Below, one piece after another: positions 7,668-15,707 of a stretch of DNA of 64,000 nucleotides. Each line of letters starts with the position of its first letter. The first letter of the stretch is position 1. The DNA is from Phycicoccus sp. CSK15P-2. GTDB lineage: Bacteria > Actinomycetota > Actinomycetes > Actinomycetales > Dermatophilaceae. The notes under the pieces are model-generated. The model ran no database searches and was not told the DNA's origin. It saw only the letters and a list, made by a program, of their open reading frames with translations. The stretch spans positions 23,818-87,817 of the forward strand of contig NZ_JAFDVE010000029.1 in the NCBI RefSeq assembly GCF_016888005.1, in the 5' to 3' direction. Made by a program: the position numbers and the translations under genes.

Positions 7668-8027
7668 ATGGCAGAACGCAGCCTGCGCGGCAGCCGACTC
7701 GGCGCCTCGAGCATGGAGACCGACGAGAACGTCGTTCCCTCCGAGCGTCAGATCACCACCTACCTGTGTCCCAACGGGCACGTCATCGAGCTTCCCTTCT
7801 CCGTCGAGGCGGAGGTGCCTCCGGTCTGGGAGTGCCGGTGCGGCGCCGAGGCCAAGCTCCAGGGCGGGGGCCCCGAGCCGGAGGCCAAGCCCACCAAGCC
7901 GCAGCGCACCCACTGGGACATGCTCCTGGAGCGGCGCTCGATCCCGGAGCTCGAGGAGCTCCTCGAGGAGCGGCTGGCACTGCTGCGCGAGATGCGCGGT
8001 GAGAAGACGAAGAAGAAGACGGCCTGA
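7668..8027 (+). CDS. rbpA: RNA polymerase-binding protein RbpA
   Basis: This 119-residue actinobacterial transcription factor binds the sigma-A subunit and RNA polymerase, stabilises the open complex and affects rifampicin tolerance. Visible parts are the N-terminal tail (SLRGSRLGASSMETDENV), a core with two cysteine-bearing segments (YLCPNGH and WECRCGAEA), a basic linker and the C-terminal sigma-interaction helices (RTHWDMLLERRSIPELEELL). Length and motif order match known RbpA. It has its own sigma-R-like promoter and a strong hairpin after its stop, so it is likely monocistronic. Confidence 0.95.
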   Translation: MAERSLRGSRLGASSMETDENVVPSERQITTYLCPNGHVIELPFSVEAEVPPVWECRCGAEAKLQGGGPEPEAKPTKPQRTHWDMLLERRSIPELEELLEERLALLREMRGEKTKKKTA

Positions 8028-8042
8028 CCAGAGGCTCACCGG

Positions 8043-8074
8043 CGCGCCGGTCACCCCGAGGGGTGGCCGGCGCG
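8043..8074. terminator. Strong terminator hairpin after rbpA
   Basis: CGCGCCGG pairs with CCGGCGCG, and the inner segment TCACCCC/GGGGTGG extends the stem to about 13-14 pairs with a tight loop. It begins 16 bases after the rbpA stop and precedes the 3' end of the convergent fxsA (8126). No long U-tract follows, as is common in actinobacteria. Confidence 0.6.
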
Positions 8075-8125
8075 TTGCTGTGTGCACCAGCCGTGTGCAC
8101 CAGCCGGGACCCGCGGTGGCTCCGG

Positions 8126-8632
8126 TCAGTCGACGACCTCTCCCTGGATGACGTCCGGCGGGCCGTCCGGTCCACGCCCCGCTCCCCCACCCGGGCCTGG
8201 CCAGTCGCCGAACGGGCCGAGGAGCCGCCGGGCGACGAGTGCCTCCAGCCACCGACGCGTGACCGGCCGGGTCATCGGGAGGATGACGAAGAAGCCCACG
8301 GCGTCGGTGATGAAGCCCGGGGTCAGCAGCAGCGTGCCGCCGACGAGCACCAGCGCGGCGTCGGCCAGCTGCCGGCTGGGCATCCGCCCGCTACGCAGCG
8401 CCTCGCGCAGCGCGGTCCAGGCCCGGCCACCCTCGCGCCGGACGATCACCGCGCCCAGGAGGGACTCGGCAAGCAACAGGACGAAGGTCGGCCAGCCACC
8501 GATGGCCCGCCCGACCGCGATGACGACCGCGATCTCGAGCATGGGGACGAGGAGCAGCGCGAGGAAGACCCAGCGCAGCACCCGGCCGCGCCTCCAGCGG
8601 GAGACGTGTGGGGTCGACCCGGTGGGGGTCAC
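8126..8632 (-). CDS. fxsA: FxsA family membrane protein
   Basis: This 168-residue protein has FxsA-type hydrophobic segments (WVFLALLLVPMLEIAVVIAV; FVLLLAESLLGAVIVRREGG; LADAALVLVGGTLLLTPGF). It contains the family's conserved TPGFITDAVGF stretch and a Gly/Pro-rich C-terminal tail. E. coli FxsA relieves exclusion of phage T7 by the F plasmid; its normal role is unknown. GTG 8632 overlaps the stop of the mannosyltransferase gene in a GTGA, so translation is probably coupled and it is the last gene of the kamD-to-fxsA unit. Confidence 0.82.
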   Translation of the reverse strand: MTPTGSTPHVSRWRRGRVLRWVFLALLLVPMLEIAVVIAVGRAIGGWPTFVLLLAESLLGAVIVRREGGRAWTALREALRSGRMPSRQLADAALVLVGGTLLLTPGFITDAVGFFVILPMTRPVTRRWLEALVARRLLGPFGDWPGPGGGAGRGPDGPPDVIQGEVVD

Positions 8633-9408
8633 AGCTCGTGCCACCGCTCCGGTCGCCGTGCCAGGTCGCGGACCTGGCGGGCCCGGTGACGTAGTCCCCA
8701 GCCGGTGATCCGGCGCAGCGACTCGGTGACGACGTCGCCGTCCATCTTCGAGGTCCCGATCTCGCGCTCGACGAACGTGATGGGGACCTCGACCACCAGC
8801 AGTCCGGCGCGCACGGCGCGCCACGTGAGGTCGGTCTGGAAGCAGTAGCCGTGCGAGGCGACGTCCTGCAGGCCCATCGCCCGCAGCGCCGCGGCGCGGT
8901 ACACGCGGAAGCCGGCCGTCGCGTCGTTGACCGGCATCCCGAGGAGCACCTTGACATAGAGGTTGCCCCCGACCGAGAGGGCCTTGCGGTGGACGGGCCA
9001 GTTGACGACCTTGCCCCCGCTGACCCACCGCGAGCCGATGACGAGGTCGGCGCCGGCGGCCGCCTCGAGCAGGGCGGGCAGGTGCTCGGGGCGGTGCGAG
9101 CCGTCGGCATCCATCTCGACGATCGCGTCGTAGCCACGCTCGAGCGCCCACTCGAAGCCGGCGAGATAGGCGGCGCCGAGCCCCTCCTTGCCCTTGCGGT
9201 GGATGACGTGGACCTGCGGGTCCTGCGCGGCGAGGGCGTCCGCGACCTCGCCGGTGCCGTCGGGGGACGCGTCGTCCAGCACGACGACGTCGGCCTGCGG
9301 CACGTGCTCGCGCACCCCATGCACGGCGACGGGCAGGTTCTCGCGCTCGTTGTAGGTGGGGATGAGCACGGCGACGCGCGCCAGTGGCGGCCGGGTGGTG
9401 TCAGGCAA
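8629..9408 (-). CDS. Polyprenol-phosphate mannosyltransferase (Ppm1/DPM1-like)
   Basis: This 259-residue GT2 glycosyltransferase transfers mannose from GDP-mannose to polyprenyl phosphate, the donor for lipoglycans and protein O-mannosylation. It shows VAVLIPTYNERENL, the VEMDADGSH metal-binding motif, and the DPM1-like FVEREIGTSKM near the C-terminus. There are no membrane anchors. In mycobacteria the same catalytic domain is fused to Lnt as Ppm1; here the two are separate genes overlapping by 8 bp in the same order. The apparent start is TTG at 9408, with an upstream GAGGA; no ATG precedes the catalytic core. Confidence 0.88.
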   Translation of the reverse strand: MPDTTRPPLARVAVLIPTYNERENLPVAVHGVREHVPQADVVVLDDASPDGTGEVADALAAQDPQVHVIHRKGKEGLGAAYLAGFEWALERGYDAIVEMDADGSHRPEHLPALLEAAAGADLVIGSRWVSGGKVVNWPVHRKALSVGGNLYVKVLLGMPVNDATAGFRVYRAAALRAMGLQDVASHGYCFQTDLTWRAVRAGLLVVEVPITFVEREIGTSKMDGDVVTESLRRITGWGLRHRARQVRDLARRPERWHEL

Positions 9409-10987
9409 CGGCGTGGTCCTCGGATGAGCGGTCGGTCCGCGCCACCCTAACGCGGCGGCCGTCGCGGACGGCGGCGACCACGAGAAGGACGAGGCAGGCC
9501 ACCGCGAGAGCCTGGGGGGCTGCCCCGAGCAGGTCGGCGGGGGTCCGCTCGTGGCGCAGCACAGGCCGGGCCACCGCCTGCGCAGGGGTGAACAGCGTGG
9601 TCTTTTCGGTGACCGAGCCGTCCGGGGCGACGACGCCGGAGACCCCGACCGTCGAGACGTGCACGATGCTCCGGCCGTGCTCGATGGCGCGGATGCGGCT
9701 GATCGCGAACTGCTGCTCGGACTCGGCGCTGTACCCGAACGTGGCGTTGTTGGTCTGCACGAGGACGAGCGCGTCGGTGGAGCCGGCGGCGGCGACGCTG
9801 TCCCGCATCAGGCCGTCGTACGCGACCTCGAAGCAGATCGTCGGCAGTGCCGCGTACCCGCCACCCGGGGCCGGGACGCGGAACACGCCGATGTCGTGCC
9901 CGGCGACGAAGTTGCCGGCGAGGTCGGCGGCCGAGGTGAACATCCGGAAGAACTCCCGGTGCGGGATGTACTCGGCGAACGGCACCGGGTGGATCTTGGT
10001 GTACCGGTCGGCCGGAGCCGTGCCACCGGTGTACAGCAGCGAGACGTTGGACGACGCGTCCACCGGCTCGGCGAGCACGGCTCCGACCACGAGCGGCACC
10101 CCGACGGCCCGTTGGGCGCGCTGCACCTGTTCCGCGGCGTCGGCGTTGCGCAGCGGGTCGATGTCCGAGGAGTTCTCCGGCCACACGACGAGCGTGAGGT
10201 CGTCGGGAGCGGTCTCGGCCAGTGTCTCGGTACCGGACACGTGGTTGTCGAGGACGGCACGGCGCTCGGCGTTGAACTCCAGGCCCGGCTCCGGCACGTT
10301 GCCCTGGACGAGCCCCACGGCTGCGGTGCGGCCGTCCGTCGGGAGCGGGATCGCGAGCGGAGCGAGCGTCGCGACGGCCGCGAGGGCGACCGGGACCACG
10401 GCGAGCCGGCGTGGGCCGCGCACGACGACGGTGGCCGCGAGGAGCAGCAGCGTCCCGACGAGACCGACGGCGAAGGTGACGCCGGGGGCGCCGAGCCACC
10501 GGGCGAGGTGGGCCAGGGGGCTGTCGGCCTGGCTGAACGCGAGCCGTGCCCACGGGAAGCCGCCGTACGGCGTGGTGGAGCGCGCCCACTCCTGGGCCAC
10601 CCAGCCGAGTGGCACGAGGGCGTACGCCGCCCGGGCGTGTCCCGCCGAGGTCAGCCGGCGCCCCGCGAACCCGGTGACCGCCCCTTGTGCGGCGACGTAC
10701 AGCGCCTGGAGCGTCGCGAGGGCGAACCACGGGAGCCTGCCGACGTAGATGCCCGACCACGACAGGGTCGGGACGAAGAAGGCGAGGCCGCAGACGAGGC
10801 CGAGGAGGAGACCCCGCGGGCCTCCGGAGCGCAGGGTCACGCCGCCGAGGAGTGCGACGGCCACCGGGGCGAGCCACCAGAGGTCCTGGTCGGGGAACGC
10901 GGCCCAGAGCAGCACTCCGGAGAGGGCCGCCGCGGCGAGCTGGAGCGGGAACCGGAGCGCGGAAGGCACGCGCTCACGGTAGGTCAC
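9401..10987 (-). CDS. lnt: Apolipoprotein N-acyltransferase
   Basis: This 528-residue integral membrane enzyme adds the third acyl chain to lipoproteins. N-terminal hydrophobic helices (about 1-220) precede a carbon-nitrogen hydrolase domain (about 240-480) with the Glu-Lys-Cys triad visible in VVWPENSSD, YTKIHPVPFAEY and PTICFEVAYDG. A last transmembrane helix (LAVACLVLLVVAAV) closes the protein. GTG 10987 overlaps the kal stop in a GTGA, and the 3' end overlaps ppm. The envelope gene therefore appears to be translated from the lysine-mutase mRNA, which is unusual. An additional internal promoter cannot be excluded. Confidence 0.92.
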   Translation of the reverse strand: MTYRERVPSALRFPLQLAAAALSGVLLWAAFPDQDLWWLAPVAVALLGGVTLRSGGPRGLLLGLVCGLAFFVPTLSWSGIYVGRLPWFALATLQALYVAAQGAVTGFAGRRLTSAGHARAAYALVPLGWVAQEWARSTTPYGGFPWARLAFSQADSPLAHLARWLGAPGVTFAVGLVGTLLLLAATVVVRGPRRLAVVPVALAAVATLAPLAIPLPTDGRTAAVGLVQGNVPEPGLEFNAERRAVLDNHVSGTETLAETAPDDLTLVVWPENSSDIDPLRNADAAEQVQRAQRAVGVPLVVGAVLAEPVDASSNVSLLYTGGTAPADRYTKIHPVPFAEYIPHREFFRMFTSAADLAGNFVAGHDIGVFRVPAPGGGYAALPTICFEVAYDGLMRDSVAAAGSTDALVLVQTNNATFGYSAESEQQFAISRIRAIEHGRSIVHVSTVGVSGVVAPDGSVTEKTTLFTPAQAVARPVLRHERTPADLLGAAPQALAVACLVLLVVAAVRDGRRVRVARTDRSSEDHAVA

Positions 10988-11376
10988 CCCGCTGGAGGGA
11001 CGACGACGACCCCTCGGGCCGTCGTCGCGACGAGCGGTGGGTCGAGGGCGTCGGCGGCCGACTCCCCGCGCTCCCGTGCCCCGCGTCCGACGACCCGGAC
11101 GGTGAAGTCCATCTCACGCGACCGGGTCCCGACCCGCACCATCCGGGCCTCCACCTCGATGACGTCCCCCGCGCGGACCGGCGCGACGAACTGGACGTCG
11201 GAGTACGAGGCGAACAGGCCCTCGTCGCCGTCGGTGCGGATGCACATCTCGGTCGCCACGTCCCCGAACGCCGCCAGGCTGTAGGCACCGTCGACGAGGT
11301 TCCCCGCGTAGTGCGCGTGGCTGTACGGGACGTACCGGCGGTGGGTGACGGTCAGACCGACCTCTGCGCGGGTCAT
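10984..11376 (-). CDS. kal: 3-aminobutyryl-CoA ammonia-lyase
   Basis: This 130-residue hot-dog-fold protein (YVPYSHAHYAGNLVDGAY; YSDVQFVAPVRAGDVIEVEA) matches Kal, which removes ammonia from L-3-aminobutyryl-CoA to give crotonyl-CoA in lysine fermentation. Family length is about 125-130 residues. Alone, the fold would be annotated only as a thioesterase-like protein; the specific call rests on its place directly after kamE, with which it shares an ATGA overlap. Its own stop overlaps the lnt start. Confidence 0.85.
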   Translation of the reverse strand: MTRAEVGLTVTHRRYVPYSHAHYAGNLVDGAYSLAAFGDVATEMCIRTDGDEGLFASYSDVQFVAPVRAGDVIEVEARMVRVGTRSREMDFTVRVVGRGARERGESAADALDPPLVATTARGVVVVPPAG

Positions 11377-12176
11377 CGCTGCTCTCCTCGGGCGTCGCGC
11401 GTCGTGCGGGAGGTCACGAGCTCGTGGACGAGGTAGGAGGCGACCTCGCCGGGTGTCGTGCCGCGCCCGAAGACGCGATCGACCCCGAGCGCGGCCGCGG
11501 TGCCTTCCTCGAAGCGTGGGCCCCCGACGACGAGCAACGGGACCTGTCCCGCCGGGAACGCCTCGCGGAACGCCGCGGACATCGTCGTCGTGTTGTGGAG
11601 GTGGGCGTCCTTCTGGGTCACGACCTGGGAGACGAGCACGGCGTCGGCACCCACCTCGCGCGCCGACGCGACGAGCTCGGGGACGAGCACCTGGGCGCCG
11701 AGGTTCACGACTTTCATCTCCCGGTAGTACTCCAGCCCCTTCTCCCCCGCGAAGCCCTTGATGTCGAGGATCGCGTCGATGCCGACGGTGTGCGCGTCGG
11801 TGCCGATGCACGCCCCGACGACGACGAGCTTGCGTCCCAGCCTCCGGCGGATCGCCTGGTTGGCCTCGGCGGGCGTGAGGAGCGGGTACTCGCGCTCGAC
11901 GACGCGGACCTCCCGGAGGTCGACGAGGTGGGAGACCGAGCCGTAGACGACGAAGAACGTGAAGTCCGGCCCCATCGCCTTGGCGTGGACCAGCAGGGCG
12001 GGTGCCAGGCCCATCTTCGACGCCAGCTGCAGCGCGGCGCCCTCGGCGCGCTTGTCGTGCGGTAGCGGGAGTGTGAAGGACACCTGGACCATCCCGTCAC
12101 CGGTCGTGTCGCCGTAGGGGCGGACCAGGGGTCCGAGGGTCCCCCTTCCCGTCGCGACGTCGGGTGGGGTGCTCAT
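11373..12176 (-). CDS. kamE: D-lysine (L-beta-lysine) 5,6-aminomutase, beta subunit
   Basis: This 267-residue subunit binds adenosylcobalamin and PLP. The base-off B12 motif DAHTVGIDAILDIK supplies His129, and Lys140 lies eleven residues later, exactly the spacing of the cobalt-ligand His133 and PLP-lysine Lys144 in the Acetoanaerobium sticklandii enzyme. Later B12-fold segments (GADAVLVSQVVTQKDAHLHN; LLVVGGPRFEEGTA) are intact. With KamD it moves the terminal amino group of beta-lysine to carbon 5. Its start overlaps the kamD stop (ATGA) and its stop overlaps the kal start, so subunit stoichiometry is probably kept by coupled translation. Confidence 0.93.
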   Translation of the reverse strand: MSTPPDVATGRGTLGPLVRPYGDTTGDGMVQVSFTLPLPHDKRAEGAALQLASKMGLAPALLVHAKAMGPDFTFFVVYGSVSHLVDLREVRVVEREYPLLTPAEANQAIRRRLGRKLVVVGACIGTDAHTVGIDAILDIKGFAGEKGLEYYREMKVVNLGAQVLVPELVASAREVGADAVLVSQVVTQKDAHLHNTTTMSAAFREAFPAGQVPLLVVGGPRFEEGTAAALGVDRVFGRGTTPGEVASYLVHELVTSRTTRDARGEQR

Positions 12177-13771
12177 CGGGCGGTCCCTTCCTCGAGGAGG
12201 GCGGTCGCGGGGTTGTCGTACCCGTCGGCCTTGACGACGACGCCGCCCCGCCCCTTCCCCGCCTCGGGCGGGCGGCGCATCGCCCCGAAGGTGCCGTCCG
12301 CGATGGCGGCGAGCAGTGGCGGATGTCCACCGGCGTCGCGGTCGGCGACGATCTGCTCGAGCAGCTCGACCGCCTCCGAGAGCACCTGACGTGCCCGGTT
12401 CTGGACGAAGCCGTCGCGGGGCGGGTGGAAGTCCTCGGTCAGCCCCGACGCGGCGTCCATGACGTAGCGGACGTTCTGGAGAGCCAGGTCGCGGTCGGAG
12501 AGCCACGGGGTGACGACCGCCTCGGTCATCATCCCGACGAGGAGGATGCCCTGGCCGGTCAGCGCCCCCGCGAGGTTGAAGAAGCCGTCGAGGAGGTAGC
12601 CGCGGAAGACGTCGCCGGTCATGTGCTTGGTCGGCGGCATCCACTTCAGGGGCGCCTTCGGGAACAGCTGCCGGGCGAGGAGTGCGTGGGCGAGCTCCAT
12701 CCGGAAGCTGTCCGGTACCGCGGGGTCGATCTCGAAGGCGTGGCCGAGGCCCAGCTGCCAGTCCTCGAGGCCGGCCTCCTTGGCGAAGTACTCGTTGAGC
12801 AGCTGGGAGACGGTGACGGTGTGGGCTGCCTCGACGGCGTCCGCGGTCGTGAGGTAGTTGTCCTCGCCGGTGTTGATGATGATGCCGGCGCGCGCGTGCA
12901 CCTGGCGGCTGAACCGCTGGTCCACGAAGGTGCGCACGGGGTTGATGTCGCGGAAGAGGATCCCGTACATCGAGTCGTTGAGCATCATGTCGAGCCGCTC
13001 GAGCCCGGCGAGGACGGCGATCTCGGGCATGCACAGCCCGGAGGCGTAGTTCGTGAGCCGTACGTAGCGGCCGAGCTCGCGGCTGGTGGCGTCGAGGGCG
13101 GCTCGCATGAGACGGAAGTTCTCCTGCGTGGCGTAGGTCCCCGCGTAGCCTTCCCGGGTGGCGCCCTCGGGCACGAAGTCGAGCAGCGACTGGCCCGTGG
13201 ACCGGATGACGGCGATGACGTCGGCGCCGGCCCGCGCGGCGGCCTGGGCCTGCGGGATGTCCTCGTGGATGTCCCCCGTGGCCACGATGAGGTAGACCCA
13301 GGGGGTGCGCGGCGCGTCCCCGACCTTCGCGATGATCCGCTCCCGGGCCGTCCGCTGGCGGTCCATCGCCCGGACCCCGGCGGCGACGGCGGAGCGGGCG
13401 CTGCGACGGGCCGGGCCGGCGTCGCGGCCGTCGGGGAGTCGGAACCCCACTCCCCCGGCGCTCGCCTTCTGCGCCAGGGTGAGCAGGTCGAGCGCCTCGG
13501 ACCGGTGCAGGGCGTCCCAGACGGGTGTCGTCACGCCGTGCTCGAGGCCGACCTCGGCACGGACGGCGTCGACGAGGTGGTTGACCCACGGGGTGCCCTC
13601 GTGGTCGGCGCCGGTCAGGCCGGCCAGCCGCAGCGTGGCGCGCTCGACGGACACCGTCGTGTGGGCCCGGGCGAGGTCCACGACCGGCTTGCCCGCCGCG
13701 CGGGCGAGGCTACGGGCCCGGCGGACGACGGTGGGGTCGAGCTCCAGGAGCTTCTGCGGGCGTGAAGACAC
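12173..13771 (-). CDS. kamD: D-lysine (L-beta-lysine) 5,6-aminomutase, alpha subunit
   Basis: This 532-residue TIM-barrel subunit forms the substrate and PLP cavity of the B12-dependent mutase. It is close to the length of characterised KamD (about 516). Recognisable stretches include WVYLIVATGDIHEDIPQAQA, DVIAVIRSTGQSLLDFVPEG and NTGEDNYLTTADAVEAAHTV, which are highly conserved in this family. The GTG start at 13771 heads a run of six same-strand genes with overlapping codons (kamD, kamE, kal, lnt, ppm, fxsA). The short divergent gap upstream carries a possible operator. No reactivase genes accompany it in the window. Confidence 0.93.
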   Translation of the reverse strand: MSSRPQKLLELDPTVVRRARSLARAAGKPVVDLARAHTTVSVERATLRLAGLTGADHEGTPWVNHLVDAVRAEVGLEHGVTTPVWDALHRSEALDLLTLAQKASAGGVGFRLPDGRDAGPARRSARSAVAAGVRAMDRQRTARERIIAKVGDAPRTPWVYLIVATGDIHEDIPQAQAAARAGADVIAVIRSTGQSLLDFVPEGATREGYAGTYATQENFRLMRAALDATSRELGRYVRLTNYASGLCMPEIAVLAGLERLDMMLNDSMYGILFRDINPVRTFVDQRFSRQVHARAGIIINTGEDNYLTTADAVEAAHTVTVSQLLNEYFAKEAGLEDWQLGLGHAFEIDPAVPDSFRMELAHALLARQLFPKAPLKWMPPTKHMTGDVFRGYLLDGFFNLAGALTGQGILLVGMMTEAVVTPWLSDRDLALQNVRYVMDAASGLTEDFHPPRDGFVQNRARQVLSEAVELLEQIVADRDAGGHPPLLAAIADGTFGAMRRPPEAGKGRGGVVVKADGYDNPATALLEEGTAR

Positions 13772-13783
13772 GGCGTCAACCTA

Positions 13784-13811
13784 GCAATGCTGCCGCAGGT
13801 ATTGCCGCATG
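13784..13811. promoter_or_regulatory. Candidate operator upstream of kamD
   Basis: GCAAT (13784-13788) and ATTGC (13801-13805) form an inverted repeat with a 12-base spacer. TGCCGCA is repeated directly at 13791 and 13803. The sequence ATTGCCGCATG here resembles ATTGCCGACATG at the start of the XRE-cupin regulator gene. The site is 13 bases upstream of the kamD start codon, so it could overlap the promoter or leader. This is a weak, pattern-based call. Confidence 0.3.
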
Positions 13812-13913
13812 ATGAGCCGTGAGCCGGAGATCCTTGGCCCGGGTGCGATGAAGGCCGAAGCCGCGAGGGGAAATCCACTGGTCGTGGTCCACCGCCGATG
13901 GTTGGGTTGCGAC

Positions 13914-14480
13914 GTGGATGCAGGACCCATCTGGCCGAAGACCGACCAGGACCTCACGTACCGTCCGCCCACGGAGGCCGACGTCGGGCCCTTGCTCGCC
14001 TGGCGCAACCGCCCCGAGGTCTCGCGCTGGCTCCTCCGGACGCATGCCGACGAGGACGCGATGCGCGAGTCGCTCCGCGGGCCGGCGGACCCGGACGACC
14101 ACTCGTTCGTCGCGCTGCTTGGCGACGCGGTGGTCGGGGCCGGCTACCTCCACGTCAGGGACGGCATGGGCCAGGACGGCGAGACGGAGCATGCCCGGGC
14201 CGAGGCGCTCCTGGGCTGGAACGTCTCCCCCTCCCACTGGGGCCGCGGCATCGGCACGCGCGTCGCGCGGGCTCTGCTGGATGTCGCGTTCGGCGAGCTG
14301 CGCCTGCACCGCGTCACGGCCGGGTGCTTCGCCGACAACGTCGCGTCGTGGCGCGTCATGGAGAAGGCCGGGATGCGCCGCGAGCAGCACGGCGTCCAGG
14401 ACTCCTGGCACGCGCAGCTCGGCTGGGTCGACGGGTACACGTACGCCATGCTCCGCTCGGAGTGGCGGGCCGCCCGCTAG
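13914..14480 (+). CDS. GNAT acetyltransferase (RimJ/RimL type)
   Basis: This 188-residue acetyl-CoA-dependent N-acyltransferase has a fold starting at LTYRPPTEADVGPLLAWRNR. The acetyl-CoA-binding segment (SHWGRGIGTRVARALLDVAF) and the late NVASWRVMEKAGMRREQHG are typical of RimJ/RimL and aminoglycoside 6'-type enzymes. The substrate is unknown. GTG 13914 gives the usual family length; ATGs at 13809 and 13848 would add residues with no family similarity. Its 3' end overlaps the convergent membrane-protein gene by four bases. Lying inside a beta-lysine locus, an N-acetyl-beta-lysine role is conceivable but unsupported by motif. Confidence 0.72.
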   Translation: MDAGPIWPKTDQDLTYRPPTEADVGPLLAWRNRPEVSRWLLRTHADEDAMRESLRGPADPDDHSFVALLGDAVVGAGYLHVRDGMGQDGETEHARAEALLGWNVSPSHWGRGIGTRVARALLDVAFGELRLHRVTAGCFADNVASWRVMEKAGMRREQHGVQDSWHAQLGWVDGYTYAMLRSEWRAAR

Positions 14481-15022
14481 TCGAACGGGAGCAGGCCGTC
14501 CTGGCGCAGGCGTCCGTTCTCGCCCAGGTGCCGCAGCGTGGCGACCACGAGCACGACGAGACCCGCGAGGGTGAAGCCGAGCGACACCCCCGCGTGCGGT
14601 CCGCCGTCGTCGGGCGAGGTCGTGACGAGGAAGGTCAACGAGCAGAAGGCCGCTGCCGCCGTCGGGCCCCAGAGTCCCCCGAGCGCCACGGTGTCCTCCG
14701 CCTGAGCCGACAGGGCGATGGGCACCGCGAGCCCGGCACCGGCGGCAGCGGGCACGACGAGCAGGGCCGTCCCCGGGGTGAAGACGGGGTAGTCGTAGAC
14801 CTCCTGCCACAACGGCGAGCCGTCGGGCGTGACCTGGCCCCCGGTGAGGACCAGCGATCCGAGCAGGTAGCCGACGTACAGGAGGGCCAGCCCCATCTGG
14901 ATGCTCGCGTACCCGACGTACAGGGCTGTCTGCTCCGGTCTCCAGCGCTCGGGCCCCCAGTCCTTCCGGCGGACGTAGCCCCGCCATCCCGACCACCCTG
15001 AGGACCGCCCCTGCCGCGTCAC
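14477..15022 (-). CDS. Four-helix membrane protein of unknown function
   Basis: This 181-residue protein has four hydrophobic segments (ALYVGYASIQMGLALLYVGY; GTALLVVPAAAGAGLAVPIA; PTAAAAFCSLTFLVTT; GFTLAGLVVLVVATLRHL) and a basic N-terminus (RRKDWGPERWRPEQ). I recognise no family. GTG 15022 starts just before the basic segment. It is convergent with the GNAT gene, and the two stop codons overlap. The 109-bp gap upstream separates it from a second GNAT gene on the same strand. Confidence 0.6.
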   Translation of the reverse strand: MTRQGRSSGWSGWRGYVRRKDWGPERWRPEQTALYVGYASIQMGLALLYVGYLLGSLVLTGGQVTPDGSPLWQEVYDYPVFTPGTALLVVPAAAGAGLAVPIALSAQAEDTVALGGLWGPTAAAAFCSLTFLVTTSPDDGGPHAGVSLGFTLAGLVVLVVATLRHLGENGRLRQDGLLPFD

Positions 15023-15131
15023 GGCGCGAGTCTGGCACAGAGGTCGGGCCCGTCGTGCAGCATTGAGGACATTGCGCCGGGTCTCCGACCGCCCTGCACG
15101 AGAGGTCGGTTGGTCCGGAAGGTCGGGCGCT

Positions 15132-15707
15132 TCAGCGGCGGTACGCCAGCTCGACCTCGACCGGGAACGGGGGGAACTCGGCAGGTCGTGAGCGGCCGGT
15201 CGGCGCCCACCCGAGGTGCTCGTACATGCTCCGCGCGCGGTGGTTCCGCTCGAGCACCCAGAGTCGGGGGTCGACCATCCGCGAGGTCGCCACGCCGAGG
15301 GCCTTCCGCGCGTGGCCGCGGCGCCAGTACCGGGGGTGCACACCCAGGTGGCGGACCTCCGCCTCGTCGAAAGCGACGAACGCCACCACCAGGCCCGGGT
15401 GCTCCTCGTCGTCCAGGACCTCGACGGCGACCTCCGGGTCGGCGAGGGCCTCGACCCAGCGCTGCCGCACCGTGTCCGTGGGATACGGGTACTCGGACGG
15501 CGGGAAGACGTGCCCGAGCGCGGCGATGGACGCAGCACGTTCGACGTCGGTGAGCGCCCCGACGTCCGCGGCGCCCGCAGGGCGGAACGCCGGCCGAGGA
15601 CGCTCAGGCCGGGCGCCGATGGAGGACCTCCCCCGCGCGCACGGTGAGCCGGCACTCGGGCAGCGGCGCTCCCCCGCCGAGGACAGGCAGGCCGTCGGGC
15701 CCGACAT
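15132..15707 (-). CDS. GNAT acetyltransferase
   Basis: This acetyl-CoA-dependent acetyltransferase carries the motif A region AEVRHLGVHPRYWRRGHARK and motif B LWVLERNHRARSMYEHLGWA. The substrate is unknown. The only in-frame ATG before the domain, at 15707, would overlap the upstream amidohydrolase by about 100 bases and gives 191 residues. The fold itself begins near PAFRPAGAADVGALTDVERA (about residue 39), so the true start may be a non-standard codon near 15600. It is probably co-transcribed with the amidohydrolase. Confidence 0.68.
   Translation of the reverse strand: MSGPTACLSSAGERRCPSAGSPCARGRSSIGARPERPRPAFRPAGAADVGALTDVERAASIAALGHVFPPSEYPYPTDTVRQRWVEALADPEVAVEVLDDEEHPGLVVAFVAFDEAEVRHLGVHPRYWRRGHARKALGVATSRMVDPRLWVLERNHRARSMYEHLGWAPTGRSRPAEFPPFPVEVELAYRR

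Noticed and set aside
13772..13913. Possible cobalamin riboswitch upstream of kamD
   Set aside because: A B12-box-like string (AGCCGGAGATCC, near 13816) is on the wrong strand for kamD, and the core GCTGCCCCCGC-type motifs are absent. I see no riboswitch fold that I can support.
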